A stretch of 64,000 nt of DNA from Microbacterium bovistercoris (GCF_003387575.1 NZ_QUAB01000045.1:1-64000); one strand, 5' to 3'; positions 47,531 to 56,889 are shown, numbered from the stretch's first letter. Program-made: numbers and translations. The notes: a model not told the origin generated them from the letters alone.

Positions 47531-48115
47531 TCAACGGACCGCAAGGATGACCTCGATCGTCGCGTCCAGGAGAGCATCCACCTGCTCCTCACGATAGCCA
47601 CCCCGCTGCATCCGGAAGGCGGCGCTCCGCACCTGCTCGGCGCTGAGCTCGGCGCCGTCACGGAGGAATCCGGTGATCCGGTCCGCGACGTGGTCGACCT
47701 CGTCGATCCGGTAGCCGAACGTGAGGAATCCGGTGCGGGCGAAGCGGTGCTTCGGCTCACGCGCGAGGTGGTCCAGGATGACCTGAGCGTCGGCACGGGC
47801 CTCGGCGACCCAGACCTCGACTCCCTTCTCGCGTACCGTGCGTTCACGGGCGCGAGCGGCCAGGGCGTCCTCGATGCGGCCGAGCGCGGAATCCACCTCG
47901 GCCACGTCGTACCCCTCCTTCACGAGGGGGAAGGATGCCACGCGCACGTCCTCCGAGGTCAGGTCGCCGTCGCCGCTCTCGAAGGAGCGCCGGGCGGACT
48001 CGAGGAACGTGTCCACCGCGACGCGGTGGTAACCGCGACGCCGTCCGGTGGTGAGTGTGAAGGCCGGTGGCGCGGACTCCTCCTCGGAGAACTGTGCGGT
48101 GAAGTCGGCGGTCAT
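47531..48115 (-). CDS. DivIVA-domain protein
   Basis: A 194-residue soluble protein with two or three short DivIVA-like repeats (GYHRVAVDTFLESARR; GYDVAEVDSALGRIEDAL; GYRIDEVDHVADRI; GYREEQVDALLDAT), each a Gly-Tyr-x-x-x-x-V-D turn plus helix. Unlike Wag31 it lacks a long coiled coil, so it is a minor DivIVA relative. Its ATG shares a nucleotide with the cdsA stop (TGATG). A role in membrane-curvature or division-site targeting is inferred only. Confidence 0.8.
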   Translation of the reverse strand: MTADFTAQFSEEESAPPAFTLTTGRRRGYHRVAVDTFLESARRSFESGDGDLTSEDVRVASFPLVKEGYDVAEVDSALGRIEDALAARARERTVREKGVEVWVAEARADAQVILDHLAREPKHRFARTGFLTFGYRIDEVDHVADRITGFLRDGAELSAEQVRSAAFRMQRGGYREEQVDALLDATIEVILAVR

Positions 48116-49446
48116 CAGGACACCATCCAGGGTGAGAGCAGCACGTACAGGGCGTAGGCCGGCACCGTCGAGGGCAGGATGCTGTCGAGGCGGTCCAGCA
48201 GCCCGCCGTGACCCGGCAGCCAGGAGCTCATGTCCTTGATGCCGAGATCGCGCTTGAGCATGGACTCCCCCAGATCGCCGAGGGTGGCGGAGGCGAGGAT
48301 CGCCGCACCGAGGACCAGACCGCCCCACAGGGGGATCTGAAGCAGGAACACCCCGAGCAGAGCCCCCGCGAGAAGGGACCCGGCGACAGCACCGGCGAAG
48401 CCCTCCCACGTCTTCTTCGGGCTGATCCGCGGAGCCATCGGGTGCTTGCCGAAGCTGAGTCCCGCGGCATAGGCCGCCGTGTCGGCGACCACCGCCACGA
48501 CGATGAAGGAGAGCACCCACCATTCACCGTGATCCTGGCGGAGAAGCATCAGCGCGAAAGTGGTGAGCAGCGGCACGTAGACCTGCACGAAGCCGCTGAC
48601 GAGGACATCGGCGAGCACGTCGCCATACGTCCTGCCGTCGCCGGCGGCCATCTGCGCGATCATGCGCCAGACGCAGACGAAGGTCACCGAGACGAAGAGC
48701 ATCACCCAGCTCAGCCAGGACGAGTCGAAGTATCCGGTCGGGATCAGGAGCGCTGCGGCGATCAGCTGGGGGACGATGTCGATCCGGCGTCCGCCGCCCT
48801 TCAGAGCGCGGGACACCTCGTAGGTGCCCAGCAAGCCGGCCGCAAGCGCGATCGGGACGAAGAGCCACTTCACGAACAGCAGCGATGCCAGCAGCACCGC
48901 CCCGAAAGCGACGCCGATCAGGATGGCGACGATGAGGTCGCGCCCTGTGCGCTGCTTGATGCGCTCGTTCGCCTGGTCGAACTGGTCACGCGCGTGGGAG
49001 ACGTGGGTGCCCAGTTCGTCGCGCGCCGCACGCCACTGGTCGCGGATGGCGCTGTGGTCGGCGGTGCTGAACGCCCCTCCCTCGGCGACGGGCGGGCGCG
49101 AATCCTCCGCGGCGGGCGGCGACCCGTCCCCCGCATCCGCCTGCGGCCTGTCCTGCGCGGCGGGAACCTCCGGTGCCGAGGGCCGCGGCGGAACTGCCGC
49201 AGCGTCGAAACCGGGGAAGGCCGCATCGTCGAGCGGCACCGCTTCGGGCTCGGGACGCGCCGGATTCGTCGGGACGGCGGGCGCGGCAAGCTTCTCCGCG
49301 GGCGCGCCGGCCACGGGCACACCACGTACGGGCGTCACCGTGTCTGCGGCATCCGCCTGCGGGGTCCCCTGCGCCGGTGTCGCCGCCGCTGCCCGAGCCT
49401 CTCGTCGGGTGAGCGGACGATCCTGCGAGGAAGAATCGTCAGACAT
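48115..49446 (-). CDS. cdsA: Phosphatidate cytidylyltransferase
   Basis: Makes CDP-diacylglycerol from phosphatidate and CTP, the branch point of phospholipid synthesis. 443 residues: a long, Ala/Pro-rich, probably disordered N-terminal region (1-165, an extension relative to the roughly 285-residue E. coli enzyme) and about eight membrane segments. The CDS signature near the C-terminus is intact (SMLKRDLGIKD, then HGGLLDRLDS). ATG 49446 is 5 nt after the frr stop. Confidence 0.93.
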   Translation of the reverse strand: MSDDSSSQDRPLTRREARAAAATPAQGTPQADAADTVTPVRGVPVAGAPAEKLAAPAVPTNPARPEPEAVPLDDAAFPGFDAAAVPPRPSAPEVPAAQDRPQADAGDGSPPAAEDSRPPVAEGGAFSTADHSAIRDQWRAARDELGTHVSHARDQFDQANERIKQRTGRDLIVAILIGVAFGAVLLASLLFVKWLFVPIALAAGLLGTYEVSRALKGGGRRIDIVPQLIAAALLIPTGYFDSSWLSWVMLFVSVTFVCVWRMIAQMAAGDGRTYGDVLADVLVSGFVQVYVPLLTTFALMLLRQDHGEWWVLSFIVVAVVADTAAYAAGLSFGKHPMAPRISPKKTWEGFAGAVAGSLLAGALLGVFLLQIPLWGGLVLGAAILASATLGDLGESMLKRDLGIKDMSSWLPGHGGLLDRLDSILPSTVPAYALYVLLSPWMVS

Positions 49447-49451
49447 CCCGG

Positions 49452-50006
49452 TCACACCTCGAGAAGCTCGGCCTCTTTGCGCTTGAGGGCGTCGTCGATG
49501 AGGTCGACATGCTGGCGTGTGAGAGAGTCGAGCTCCTTCTCGCCGCGAGCGACCTCGTCCTCGCCGACCTCGGCCTTGAGCGCGTCCAGTCCGTCCTTCG
49601 CCTTGCGGCGGATGCCGCGGATCTGGACCTTCGCGTCCTCGCCCTTGGAGCGGACCAGCTTGACGTACTCCTTGCGGCGCTCGGCCGTCAGCTCGGGCAT
49701 GGTGACACGCACGATGTTGCCGTCGTTCGTCGGGTTCGCGCCGAGGTTCGGCATGTCGCGGATGGCCTGCTCGATCGCCTTCAGCGCAGACTTGTCGTAC
49801 GGCGTGATCACGAGAGTGCGCGCCTCGGGGTTGGCCATCGAGGCGAGCTGGGCCAGCGGAGTCGGCGAGCCGTAGTAGTCGACGAGCACCTTCTGGAACA
49901 TCTGCGGGTTCGCACGACCGGTGCGGACCGTGGCGAAGTCCTCCTTGGCGGCTTCGACCGCCCGCGTCATGCGAGAGGTGGTATCTGCGAGGACATCCGC
50001 GATCAC
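49452..50006 (-). CDS. frr: Ribosome recycling factor
   Basis: Splits post-termination ribosomes with EF-G. 184 residues with the usual start region and the conserved VRTGRANP (28-35), PLAQLASM and the long C-terminal helix bundle. Start GTG 50006 with GGAGAA upstream. Part of the pyrH-frr-cdsA run. Confidence 0.96.
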   Translation of the reverse strand: MIADVLADTTSRMTRAVEAAKEDFATVRTGRANPQMFQKVLVDYYGSPTPLAQLASMANPEARTLVITPYDKSALKAIEQAIRDMPNLGANPTNDGNIVRVTMPELTAERRKEYVKLVRSKGEDAKVQIRGIRRKAKDGLDALKAEVGEDEVARGEKELDSLTRQHVDLIDDALKRKEAELLEV

Positions 50007-50080
50007 GGGTTCTCCATTCGTCGAGTGGTTCAGGCAATTCTACCGGCGAGGCGCTGCGCGCCGCGCCGCGGGCGTCCGCG

Positions 50081-50797
50081 TCAGGCGGTGACGAGCGTGC
50101 CGATGGGGTCGCCGAGCAGCGCCTTCGTGACGTTGCCGGCGGGCTCCATGCCGAACACGCGCATGTCCATGTTGTTGTCCATGCACAGGCTGAAGGCGGT
50201 GGAGTCGACCACCTTGAGACCGCGCTGCAGGGCGTCGCGGTATGTCACGCGCTCGATGCGCTCGGCGTCGGCGTGCTTGTTCGGATCGGCGGTGTAGATC
50301 GCGTCGACGCCGTTCTTGGCGACGAGCACCTCCTGCGCTCCGATCTCGAGCGCGCGCTGTGCCGCCACAGTGTCGGTGGAGAAGTACGGCAAGCCGGCGC
50401 CGGCGCCGAAGATCACGACGCGTCCCTTCTCCATGTGGCGCTCCGCGCGCAGCGGGATGTAGGGCTCGGCGACCTGGGTCATCGAGATGGCGGACTGGAC
50501 GCGGGTGGGCGCTCCGGCCTGCTCGAGGAAGTCCTGCAGAGCGAGGGCGTTCATGACGGTGCCGAGCATGCCCATGTAGTCCGCGCGGCCGCGGTCCATG
50601 CCGCGCTGGCTGAGTTCGGCCCCTCGGAAGAAGTTGCCGCCGCCGACGACGACCGCGACCTCGACCCGATCGGTGGCTGCCGCGATGTCCCGGGCGATCC
50701 CGCTCACGATGTCGGGGTTGACGCCGAGCTGGCCGCCCCCGAAGGCCTCTCCGGAGAGCTTGAGGAGGACGCGACGGCGTCCGGTTCGTTCGGTCAT
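50081..50797 (-). CDS. pyrH: UMP kinase
   Basis: Phosphorylates UMP to UDP; hexameric amino-acid-kinase fold. 238 residues with [14 protein letters not shown] (7-20), GGGNFFRG and the nucleotide loop GTGNPYFSTDT-like [20 protein letters not shown] 50797 is chosen over an upstream ATG (50824) that lies next to a -10-like TATCGT (50823-50828); AGAGGA precedes the chosen start. Confidence 0.95.
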   Translation of the reverse strand: MTERTGRRRVLLKLSGEAFGGGQLGVNPDIVSGIARDIAAATDRVEVAVVVGGGNFFRGAELSQRGMDRGRADYMGMLGTVMNALALQDFLEQAGAPTRVQSAISMTQVAEPYIPLRAERHMEKGRVVIFGAGAGLPYFSTDTVAAQRALEIGAQEVLVAKNGVDAIYTADPNKHADAERIERVTYRDALQRGLKVVDSTAFSLCMDNNMDMRVFGMEPAGNVTKALLGDPIGTLVTA

Positions 50798-50822
50798 GTG
50801 GAGAGTCCTCTCATCGGGTATC

Positions 50823-50828
50823 ACGATA
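50823..50828 (-). promoter_or_regulatory. -10-like TATCGT of pyrH
   Basis: TATCGT just downstream of the tsf terminator; a start near 50816 gives a leader of about 19 nt with AGAGGA. Confidence 0.45.
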
Positions 50829-50854
50829 GTGGCATTGCCCAGCGGGCATGAAGA

Positions 50855-50887
50855 AGGGGCTCGGACCCTGTGCGGATCCGAACCCCT
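50855..50887 (-). terminator. Terminator of rpsB-tsf
   Basis: Inverted repeat 50855-50865 with 50877-50887 (11 bp, one mismatch) ending about 10 nt after the tsf stop. Confidence 0.7.
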
Positions 50888-50896
50888 CCTCGTGGC

Positions 50897-51724
50897 TTAC
50901 GCGCCGACCTTGAAGCGCGCGAAGTCGGTCACCGTGATGCCGGCGTCCTTCGCGACCTGGCCGACGGACAGCTTGTTGTCCTTGGCGTAGTCCTGGTCGA
51001 GCAGCGCGACCTGCTTGAAGAACGCGGACACGCGGCCCTCGACGATCTTCGGCAGGGCGGCCTCGGGCTTGCCCTCGTTGCGGGAGATCTCGGTGACGAT
51101 CTCGCGCTCCTTCTCGACCACGTCAGCGGGGACGTCCTCGCGGGTGAGGTAGATCGGGTCGGCGAACGAGATGTGCTGCGCGATGCTGCGAGCGGTCTCG
51201 GCGTCGGTGCCGCTGTAGGCGACGACGACACCGATCTGCGGCGGCAGGTCCTTGCTGGTGCGGTGCAGGTAGACCTCGAAGGCGTCGCCCTGGATGCGGC
51301 GGACGCGGCGGAGCTCGACCTTCTCGCCGAGGATCGCGGCCTCGTCCGAGATGAGCTGCTCGACGGTCTGGTCGCCGGCCGCAGCGGCCAGCGCCGCCTC
51401 GACAGAGTCGGCCGATGCCGCAGCGGCGGCGTCGGCGACCTTCTCGGCGAGAGCGATGAACTTCTCGTTCTTCGCGACGAAGTCGGTCTCGCAGGTGAGC
51501 TCGATCAGCGTCACGGCGCCGTCCTGCTCGCGAGCGACGACGAGGCCCTCGCTGGTCGAGCGGTCAGCGCGCTTGGCGTTGCCCTTGGCGCCCTTGAGAC
51601 GCAGGATCTCGGTCGCCTTCGCGACGTCGCCGTCTGCCTCCTCGAGCGCCTTCTTGGTGTCGACCATTCCGGTGCCGAGCTGCTCACGCAGCGCCTTGAT
51701 GTCGGCGATGGTGAAGTTGGCCAT
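50897..51724 (-). CDS. tsf: Elongation factor Ts
   Basis: GDP/GTP exchange factor for EF-Tu, 275 residues. N-terminal UBA-like domain (LREQLGTGMVDTKKALEEADGD, split: LREQLGTGMVDTKK at 13-26), the EF-Tu-contacting TDFVAKN (82-88), then the core and dimerisation region; the C-terminal module is complete. ATG 51724 has AAGGAG 10 nt upstream, 41 nt after rpsB. Confidence 0.97.
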   Translation of the reverse strand: MANFTIADIKALREQLGTGMVDTKKALEEADGDVAKATEILRLKGAKGNAKRADRSTSEGLVVAREQDGAVTLIELTCETDFVAKNEKFIALAEKVADAAAAASADSVEAALAAAAGDQTVEQLISDEAAILGEKVELRRVRRIQGDAFEVYLHRTSKDLPPQIGVVVAYSGTDAETARSIAQHISFADPIYLTREDVPADVVEKEREIVTEISRNEGKPEAALPKIVEGRVSAFFKQVALLDQDYAKDNKLSVGQVAKDAGITVTDFARFKVGA

Positions 51725-51765
51725 GTGTGGTGGCTCCTTGCTTCGTTATGTGTGCGTGGGGATGC

Positions 51766-52674
51766 TTACTTGGAGTCGCCCTCGGCGACCTGGGCTGCGA
51801 CCTCGGCGACGATGGCCTCCTCGACCGCGACCTCAGCCTCGACGGCAGCCTCAGCGGCGACCTCGGCAGCCTCGGCGGCGACCTCCACGGCGACCTCGGC
51901 CTCAGCAGCCGCCTCGGTGGCGTTCGCCTCGAGGAGCTCCTTCTCCCACTCGGCCAGCGGCTCGGCGTCGCCCGACTCCGGGTTGTGCTTCTGCTGCAGG
52001 CCCTCGGCTGCGGCGTCGGCGATGATGCGGGTCAGCAGCGAGACCGAACGGATCGCGTCGTCGTTGCCGGGGATCGGGTACTGGAAGTCGTCCGGGTCGG
52101 CGTTGGTGTCGAGGATGCCGATCACCGGGATGCCCAGCTTCTTGGCCTCGTCGATCGCGAGGTGCTCGCGCTTGGCGTCGACGACCCACAGGGCCGACGG
52201 GGTCTTGGTGAGGTTGCGGATGCCGCCCAGCGACTTGTGCAGCTTGTCCAGCTCGCGCTTCTTGAGCAGCAGCTCCTTCTTGGTGAAGCCCGAGGCGGCA
52301 GGGTTCTCGTAGTCGAGCTCCTCGAGCTCCTTCATACGAGCCAGACGCTTGGCGATGGTCTGGAAGTTGGTCAGCAGACCACCCAGCCAGCGCTGGTTGA
52401 CGTAGGGCTGACCGACGCGGGTCGCCTGCTCGGCGAGAACCTCCTGCGCCTGCTTCTTGGTGCCCACGAAGAGGATGGTGCCGCCACGGGCGACCGTCTC
52501 CTTGACGAAGTCGTAGGCGCTGTCGATGTAGCCCAGCGACTGCTGCAGGTCGATGATGTGGATGCCGCTGCGCTCGGTCAGGATGAAGCGCTTCACCTTC
52601 GGGTTCCACCGACGGGTCTGGTGTCCGAAGTGCACGCCGCTGTCGAGGAGCTGGCGGATGGTGACCACAGCCAT
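51766..52674 (-). CDS. rpsB: 30S ribosomal protein S2
   Basis: 302 residues; start [19 protein letters not shown] and the [11 protein letters not shown] signature are canonical. Residues after about 245 form an Ala/Glu/Val-rich low-complexity tail (repeats of VAAEAAE type) absent from E. coli S2 (241 residues). ATG 52674 has AGGAGACGACC before it. A long leader with two hairpins precedes it. Confidence 0.97.
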   Translation of the reverse strand: MAVVTIRQLLDSGVHFGHQTRRWNPKVKRFILTERSGIHIIDLQQSLGYIDSAYDFVKETVARGGTILFVGTKKQAQEVLAEQATRVGQPYVNQRWLGGLLTNFQTIAKRLARMKELEELDYENPAASGFTKKELLLKKRELDKLHKSLGGIRNLTKTPSALWVVDAKREHLAIDEAKKLGIPVIGILDTNADPDDFQYPIPGNDDAIRSVSLLTRIIADAAAEGLQQKHNPESGDAEPLAEWEKELLEANATEAAAEAEVAVEVAAEAAEVAAEAAVEAEVAVEEAIVAEVAAQVAEGDSK

Positions 52675-52974
52675 GGTCGTCTCCTGGTTCTGACGCTCTC
52701 GCGTCGTTGAGGTTGTCCACCGGCCGGACGGCCGGATGCCTGGTGCCCGGCACACGCCCCACCCGCCTCGTGAGAGGCGGGACCTGCGGGAAGTGGATGC
52801 CGCGACCGTGGTCGCTCTGGGCACGCGTAGTCATCCCCGGGAAGGGATGCGGGTTCCAGTGTACAGGATGCGGCCCCCGGCGATCACTCTCCCCAGGCGC
52901 CAAACCGCAGCGGGTTCTCCCCTGTCCCGGGTCTCCCGAGGCAGCGGTCGGACGCGCCCGACCATGCTGGGGAC
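52675..52974. promoter_or_regulatory. Divergent spacer: rpsB leader and promoter, M23 gene start
   Basis: 300 bp without a gene. Minus strand: TACACT (52858-52863) is the best -10 for rpsB, giving a leader of about 177 nt. That leader holds hairpins 52762-52769/52774-52781 (8 bp, GTGA loop) and 52720-52726/52729-52735 (7 bp). They could be S2 autoregulatory structures (inference). Plus strand: CATGCT (52963-52968) is 6 nt before the M23 gene ATG. Confidence 0.5.
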
Positions 52975-53568
52975 ATGGACATCGAACGCACCCACTCGGA
53001 CGTCGTCGCCGAGCGCCGCGAGCCGGGCGCGCGACGCGCAGCGCTCCTCGCCCTGGCGACGGTGTTCCTCGCGTTCTCCGTGATCTGGTCACCGCTCCCG
53101 CCGCCGATCGCTGCCGGCGACGACACGCAGGCTGCGGACGCCGCACTTCCTGCCGACGCTCCCTGGATCTGGCCTGTCGAAGGTGCCCGCACGATGACGG
53201 CGCCGTTCCGCGCACCGGCGCACCGCTACGGACCCGGGCACCGCGGTATGGACATCACTGCCTCCGGACCGCTGCGCTCCCCCGCATCCGGCGTCGTGGC
53301 TTTCCGCGGCACCGTGGTCGACCGTGGCGTACTCACCATCGACCACGGTGACGGCTACATCATCACGCTGGAGCCGGTCACGTCGGCCCTGACCCCGGGA
53401 GACGTCGTCGAGGCCGGACAGGTGATCGCCGAGGCATCCGCCGGAGGCCACGCGCTTCCCGGGACCGTGCACGTGGGCGTACGCCTCGAGGGCGAGTACG
53501 TGAATCCGCGTCCGCTGTTCGGCGACATGCCGCGGGCGATCCTCTATCCGTGCTGCGACGGCGAATGA
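52975..53568 (+). CDS. M23-family peptidase-like protein, atypical active site
   Basis: A 197-residue exported protein: one N-terminal membrane/signal segment (about 21-40), then an LytM/peptidase M23 domain. Zinc ligands His89 and Asp93 (GHRGMD) and His166 are present, but the usual HxH motif reads Thr-Val-His (164-166), so the first, catalytic-assisting His is missing. It may be a low-activity or regulatory LytM protein acting on cell wall. ATG 52975 follows CATGCT by 6 nt and has no Shine-Dalgarno. It ends 3 nt from convergent xerC. Confidence 0.82.
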   Translation: MDIERTHSDVVAERREPGARRAALLALATVFLAFSVIWSPLPPPIAAGDDTQAADAALPADAPWIWPVEGARTMTAPFRAPAHRYGPGHRGMDITASGPLRSPASGVVAFRGTVVDRGVLTIDHGDGYIITLEPVTSALTPGDVVEAGQVIAEASAGGHALPGTVHVGVRLEGEYVNPRPLFGDMPRAILYPCCDGE

Positions 53569-53571
53569 GGT

Positions 53572-54474
53572 TCAGGCGCGCGGGTGCGCCAGCCGGTACG
53601 CCGCGGTGAGTCGCTCGGCGGAGACGTGCGTGTAGATCTGGGTGGTGCCGAGACTCGCATGGCCGAGGATCTCCTGCACCGCCCGCAGGTCGGCGCCGCC
53701 GTCGAGCAGGTGGGTGGCCGCGGTGTGGCGGAGCGCGTGCGGACCGACGGTCTCGGCGCCGACGACCGGCGCCAGCACACGGGCGACGAGTGCGTACACG
53801 CTGCGGGGGCCCACCCTGCCACCGCGGCTGCCGAGCAGGAGCGCCGGCGTCGGGGAATCGGTGCGAGCGAGCAGCGCGGGACGTCCTCGTGTCAGGTATG
53901 CCGCGACCGCATCCCTGGCCGGTGCTCCGTACGGCACGACGCGCTCTCTCGCGCCTTTGCCGAGCACCCGCGCGGTCCCGCGATCCAGGTCGAGGTCGTC
54001 CACGTCGAGACCGCACAGCTCTGACACCCGCATCCCGGAGCCGTACAGCAGTTCGAGGATGGCGTGATCGCGCAGCGCGACGGGGTCGCCCTGCGCGGCG
54101 GCATCCTTCTCGGCGTCCAGCAGTTCGCGCATGCCGTCCTGTGAGGCCACGACGGGAAGCGTCCTGGCGAGCTTCGGCGTCACCAGCCGCAGGCTCGGGT
54201 CCGCGGCGATGCGCTCCTCGTCCTTGGCCCAGCGGAAGAAGGATCGTGCGGCGGCGGCGCGCCTGGCCAGCGTGGTGCGCGCGTCACCGCGCTGCGTGGC
54301 GTGCCACAGCCATTCCCGCAGCAGCTCGAGATCGATCTCGTCCAGATCCCGGTCTCCGGCGACGGCGCCGAGGTCGGCCAGGTCCGATCGATACGCGCGC
54401 ACGGTCGCCGGCGAGAGCCGCCGCACCTGCTCCAGGTGCACGGTGAACGCCTGCACCGCCTCGTCGTAACGCAT
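53572..54474 (-). CDS. xerC: Tyrosine recombinase XerC
   Basis: Resolves chromosome dimers at dif with XerD. 300 residues: SAM-like N-terminal domain (1-90) and catalytic domain with Arg149 (SGMRVSEL), Lys173, His246-x-x-Arg249 (HALRH), His272 and nucleophile Tyr281 (QIYTHV), all intact. The start is ATG 54474, 6 nt after CAGACT (54481-54486), a -10 variant; no Shine-Dalgarno is seen. Confidence 0.94.
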   Translation of the reverse strand: MRYDEAVQAFTVHLEQVRRLSPATVRAYRSDLADLGAVAGDRDLDEIDLELLREWLWHATQRGDARTTLARRAAAARSFFRWAKDEERIAADPSLRLVTPKLARTLPVVASQDGMRELLDAEKDAAAQGDPVALRDHAILELLYGSGMRVSELCGLDVDDLDLDRGTARVLGKGARERVVPYGAPARDAVAAYLTRGRPALLARTDSPTPALLLGSRGGRVGPRSVYALVARVLAPVVGAETVGPHALRHTAATHLLDGGADLRAVQEILGHASLGTTQIYTHVSAERLTAAYRLAHPRA

Positions 54475-54505
54475 GTGTTCAGTCTGGCCCCGGGCGCTGC
54501 CCCGG

Positions 54506-55540
54506 TCAGTACGCCATGCCCATCGCGGCCCGCACCTCATCGAGCGTCGCTGCGGCGATCTCCCGCGCCCGCGCGTTGCCCGCCCGCAGCACCTCGACCA
54601 CCGTCGCCGAGTCGATCGCCGCGCGGCGCTCCCGATGCGGGGCGAGGAACTCGTTCACGGCCTCGGCGGTGAGGCTCTTGAGCGCGCCGCTTCCACGCGC
54701 CCCGATCTCCTCCGCGATCTCGACCGGGCTCCGCCGCAGGCAGACGGCGGCGGTGTCCAGCAGAGCCGACACTCCCGGGCGCTGTGCCGGGTCGTAGCTG
54801 ATCAGGCGTTCGGAGTCGGTCTGCGCCCGACGGATCACCGCGGTCGTCTCGTCCGCGCTCATGCCGAGGGCGATCGCGTTGCCGTAGCTCTTCGACATCT
54901 TCCGCCCGTCCAGACCGGGCAGATCGGGCGCGGCCGTGACCAGGCCTTCCGGCTCCGGGAACACCGCCCCGTATCGCTCGGAGAACCGGCGCGCGATCTG
55001 CCGCGCGACCTCGACGTGGGGCAGATTGTCCTTGCCCACCGGCACGAGGGTTCCCTTGCAGAACAGGATGTCGGCCGCCTGATGCACCGGATAGGTCAGC
55101 AGCAGACCGCTGAGCGATCGGCGGGCGGCGGCCGCCTCGGCCTTCACCGTGGGATTACGGTGCAGCTCCGCCTCGGACACCAGGCTGAGGAAGGGCAGCA
55201 TGAGCTGGTTCAGCTCCGGGACGGAGGAGTGCGTGAAGATGGTCACCCGATCCGGATCCAGACCCGCGGCGAGGTTGTCCCTGACGACACCGTGCACGTT
55301 CGGAACGATGTCACCCATCGTGTCGCGGTCGGTGATCACCTGGTAGTCGGCGACCACGACGAATGTGTCGACGCCCGCGCGCTGGAGACGGACGCGTTCG
55401 AGGATCGTGCCGAGCAGGTGACCGAGGTGCAGAGGCCCTGTCGGCCGCTCGCCGGTGAGGATGCGATGTCGTTCGGGGTGCGCAGCGATGTCGGCCTGCA
55501 GTGCCGGCATGCGGGCGACGGTGGCGGAGAAGGAATCCAT
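54506..55540 (-). CDS. trpS: Tryptophanyl-tRNA synthetase
   Basis: Charges tRNA-Trp; class I enzyme of 344 residues. HIGH-type motif HLGH (38-41) in GPLHLGHL and KMSKS at 214-218 are intact. ATG 55540 has AGGAG 8 nt upstream. It is preceded by a 127-nt leader that encodes a short peptide with three consecutive Trp codons and can fold into alternative hairpins, so expression is very likely attenuated by Trp-tRNA availability. In many relatives dprA is followed directly by xerC; here trpS sits between them. Confidence 0.96.
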   Translation of the reverse strand: MDSFSATVARMPALQADIAAHPERHRILTGERPTGPLHLGHLLGTILERVRLQRAGVDTFVVVADYQVITDRDTMGDIVPNVHGVVRDNLAAGLDPDRVTIFTHSSVPELNQLMLPFLSLVSEAELHRNPTVKAEAAAARRSLSGLLLTYPVHQAADILFCKGTLVPVGKDNLPHVEVARQIARRFSERYGAVFPEPEGLVTAAPDLPGLDGRKMSKSYGNAIALGMSADETTAVIRRAQTDSERLISYDPAQRPGVSALLDTAAVCLRRSPVEIAEEIGARGSGALKSLTAEAVNEFLAPHRERRAAIDSATVVEVLRAGNARAREIAAATLDEVRAAMGMAY

Positions 55541-55631
55541 GAGTAGCTCCTGGGGTCAGGGCTGCACGGATGGATCGGTCCGCGATCGCGCGGGCTGCCG
55601 TGCAGCGCGCGCGAGTGAGTGCGTTCGGCTG
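55541..55631 (-). promoter_or_regulatory. Candidate trp attenuator region of trpS
   Basis: Leader RNA after the Trp peptide. Segment A (55637-55642, overlapping the last Trp codon) pairs with B (55627-55632, 6 bp). C (55598-55606) pairs with D (55561-55569) as a 9-bp hairpin just before the trpS ribosome-binding site. B can instead pair with C (5 bp, 55628-55632 with 55602-55606). This is the 1:2, 2:3, 3:4 logic of ribosome-mediated attenuation. No T run follows D, so termination may be Rho- or hairpin-driven. Confidence 0.6.
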
Positions 55632-55667
55632 CTAGAGCAGCCACCACCACGAAGAGGAAGAACGCAT
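55632..55667 (-). CDS. Trp leader peptide of trpS (11 residues, WWW)
   Basis: Reads MRSSSSWWWLL then TAG. The three TGG codons occupy 55641-55649. The ATG lies exactly 6 nt after TATGAT (55674-55679), so the mRNA is predicted to be leaderless and to begin with this ORF. It starts 8 nt past the dprA stop codon and ends 91 nt before trpS. A ribosome stalled at the Trp codons when Trp-tRNA is scarce would cover hairpin segment A. Trp is rare in proteins, so three in a row directly before trpS is very unlikely by chance. Confidence 0.8.
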   Translation of the reverse strand: MRSSSSWWWLL

Positions 55668-55673
55668 GGAGCC

Positions 55674-55679
55674 ATCATA
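55674..55679 (-). promoter_or_regulatory. -10 element TATGAT of the trp leader/trpS
   Basis: TATGAT with a 6-nt gap to the leader-peptide ATG; it overlaps the dprA stop codon. A weak -35 candidate TGAGGG (55697-55702) lies 17 nt upstream. Confidence 0.65.
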
Positions 55680-56889
55680 CGCGGCGCCGATTCTCGCCCT
55701 CAGCAGATCGGTTCAGCCGAATCCATCCCGTCTCGCGGCGCGCCACCCCGCCTTCGAGGTCCAGCATGCCGAGGAGGCTGCGCACTCGCTCCAGGGAAAG
55801 CCCGCTGCGTCTCGCCAGTTCCGGAACGTGTCGGGGGCTCCGTGCGCTGAGAGCGTCCATCAATCGCACGAGGTCCGGATCCGGGGCGGGCGTCAGGCCC
55901 TGCACCGGCGCCGCATCCGACCACAGTTCGCGGACCTCGGCAGCCGAGGTGACGCAGATCGCATCGAACTCACGAAGCAGGCGGTGACAGCCGGCGGACG
56001 CCGCCGAGGTCACGGGCCCCGGCACTGCGCCGAGCGGCCGCCCGAGCGCTGCGGCGTGCCCGGCCGTGTTCAGCGTCCCGCTGCGATGCCCCGCCTCGAC
56101 CACGACCGTGGCGAGCCCCGCACCGGCGATCAATCTGTTCCGCTGCAGGAACCTCCACTTGGTGGGTGCGGCACCGCAGGGCACCTCGCTGACCACCGCT
56201 CCCCTGGCACGGATCCGCTCGAACAGCTGCTGGTGGCCCGCGGGATAGCTGCGGTCCACCCCGCCCGCCAGGAACGCCACGGTGGTGCCTCCGACCCCGA
56301 GCGCAGCGCGATGGGCTGCGCCGTCGATTCCGTACGCGCCGCCGGACACGATCGACACGCCCGTCGTGGCCAGGTCTCCGGCGAGTTCGGCGGCGATGCC
56401 CTCGCCGTAACCGGTCGACGCACGCGCACCCACGATCGACACCGTCTCCTGGGCGAGCAACGCCTCCCGCGTGCCCCGCACCCACAGCATCAGCGGCGCA
56501 TGAGGACCCAGATCGTCCAGCCCGGTCGGCCACTCCGGATCGTCCGGGAGCAGTATCCGTGCACCGACAGCCTCGGCGTCGTGGAGAGCGCCCGCCACTG
56601 CTCGCGAGTCTGCCCGCGGCCGCCACCTCTGCACCGCCTCACTCATCGCCTTCGCGCCGACTGCCTCGAGTGGGGCCCTCAGCGTGGCATCCGACAGCGA
56701 TTGATCCAGTGCTCCCTGCGCGCCGAAGGCCGCGACGAGCGCCCCGGCGACGCCGTCACCGGGCTCGGTCAGCACCGACCAAGCGGCGCGCGCGGCCACT
56801 TCCGCCGGATCGACATCCGGTCGCAGGCGCTCCGCCGCGCGCAGGAGCTGGCCGTCGGCGAGCAGGTTCGCGGTGGTGATCGTCGTCAT
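55675..56889 (-). CDS. dprA: DNA-processing protein DprA
   Basis: Protects incoming single-stranded DNA and loads RecA in transformation. 404 residues: N-terminal helical region (1-110), Rossmann-like core with VGARASTGYG, SGGAYGIDGAAH and LAGGVDRSYP, FLQRNRLIAG, and a C-terminal winged-helix domain (about 340-400). ATG 56889 overlaps the stop of the frame that encodes the true YifB C-terminus (ATGA). Its 3' end contains the trpS leader promoter. Confidence 0.94.
   Translation of the reverse strand: MTTITTANLLADGQLLRAAERLRPDVDPAEVAARAAWSVLTEPGDGVAGALVAAFGAQGALDQSLSDATLRAPLEAVGAKAMSEAVQRWRPRADSRAVAGALHDAEAVGARILLPDDPEWPTGLDDLGPHAPLMLWVRGTREALLAQETVSIVGARASTGYGEGIAAELAGDLATTGVSIVSGGAYGIDGAAHRAALGVGGTTVAFLAGGVDRSYPAGHQQLFERIRARGAVVSEVPCGAAPTKWRFLQRNRLIAGAGLATVVVEAGHRSGTLNTAGHAAALGRPLGAVPGPVTSAASAGCHRLLREFDAICVTSAAEVRELWSDAAPVQGLTPAPDPDLVRLMDALSARSPRHVPELARRSGLSLERVRSLLGMLDLEGGVARRETGWIRLNRSAEGENRRRV

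Noticed and set aside
55541..55667. T-box or riboswitch in the trpS leader
   Set aside because: No T-box bulge sequence or specifier arrangement is present; the tandem Trp codons in a real ORF explain the region better.
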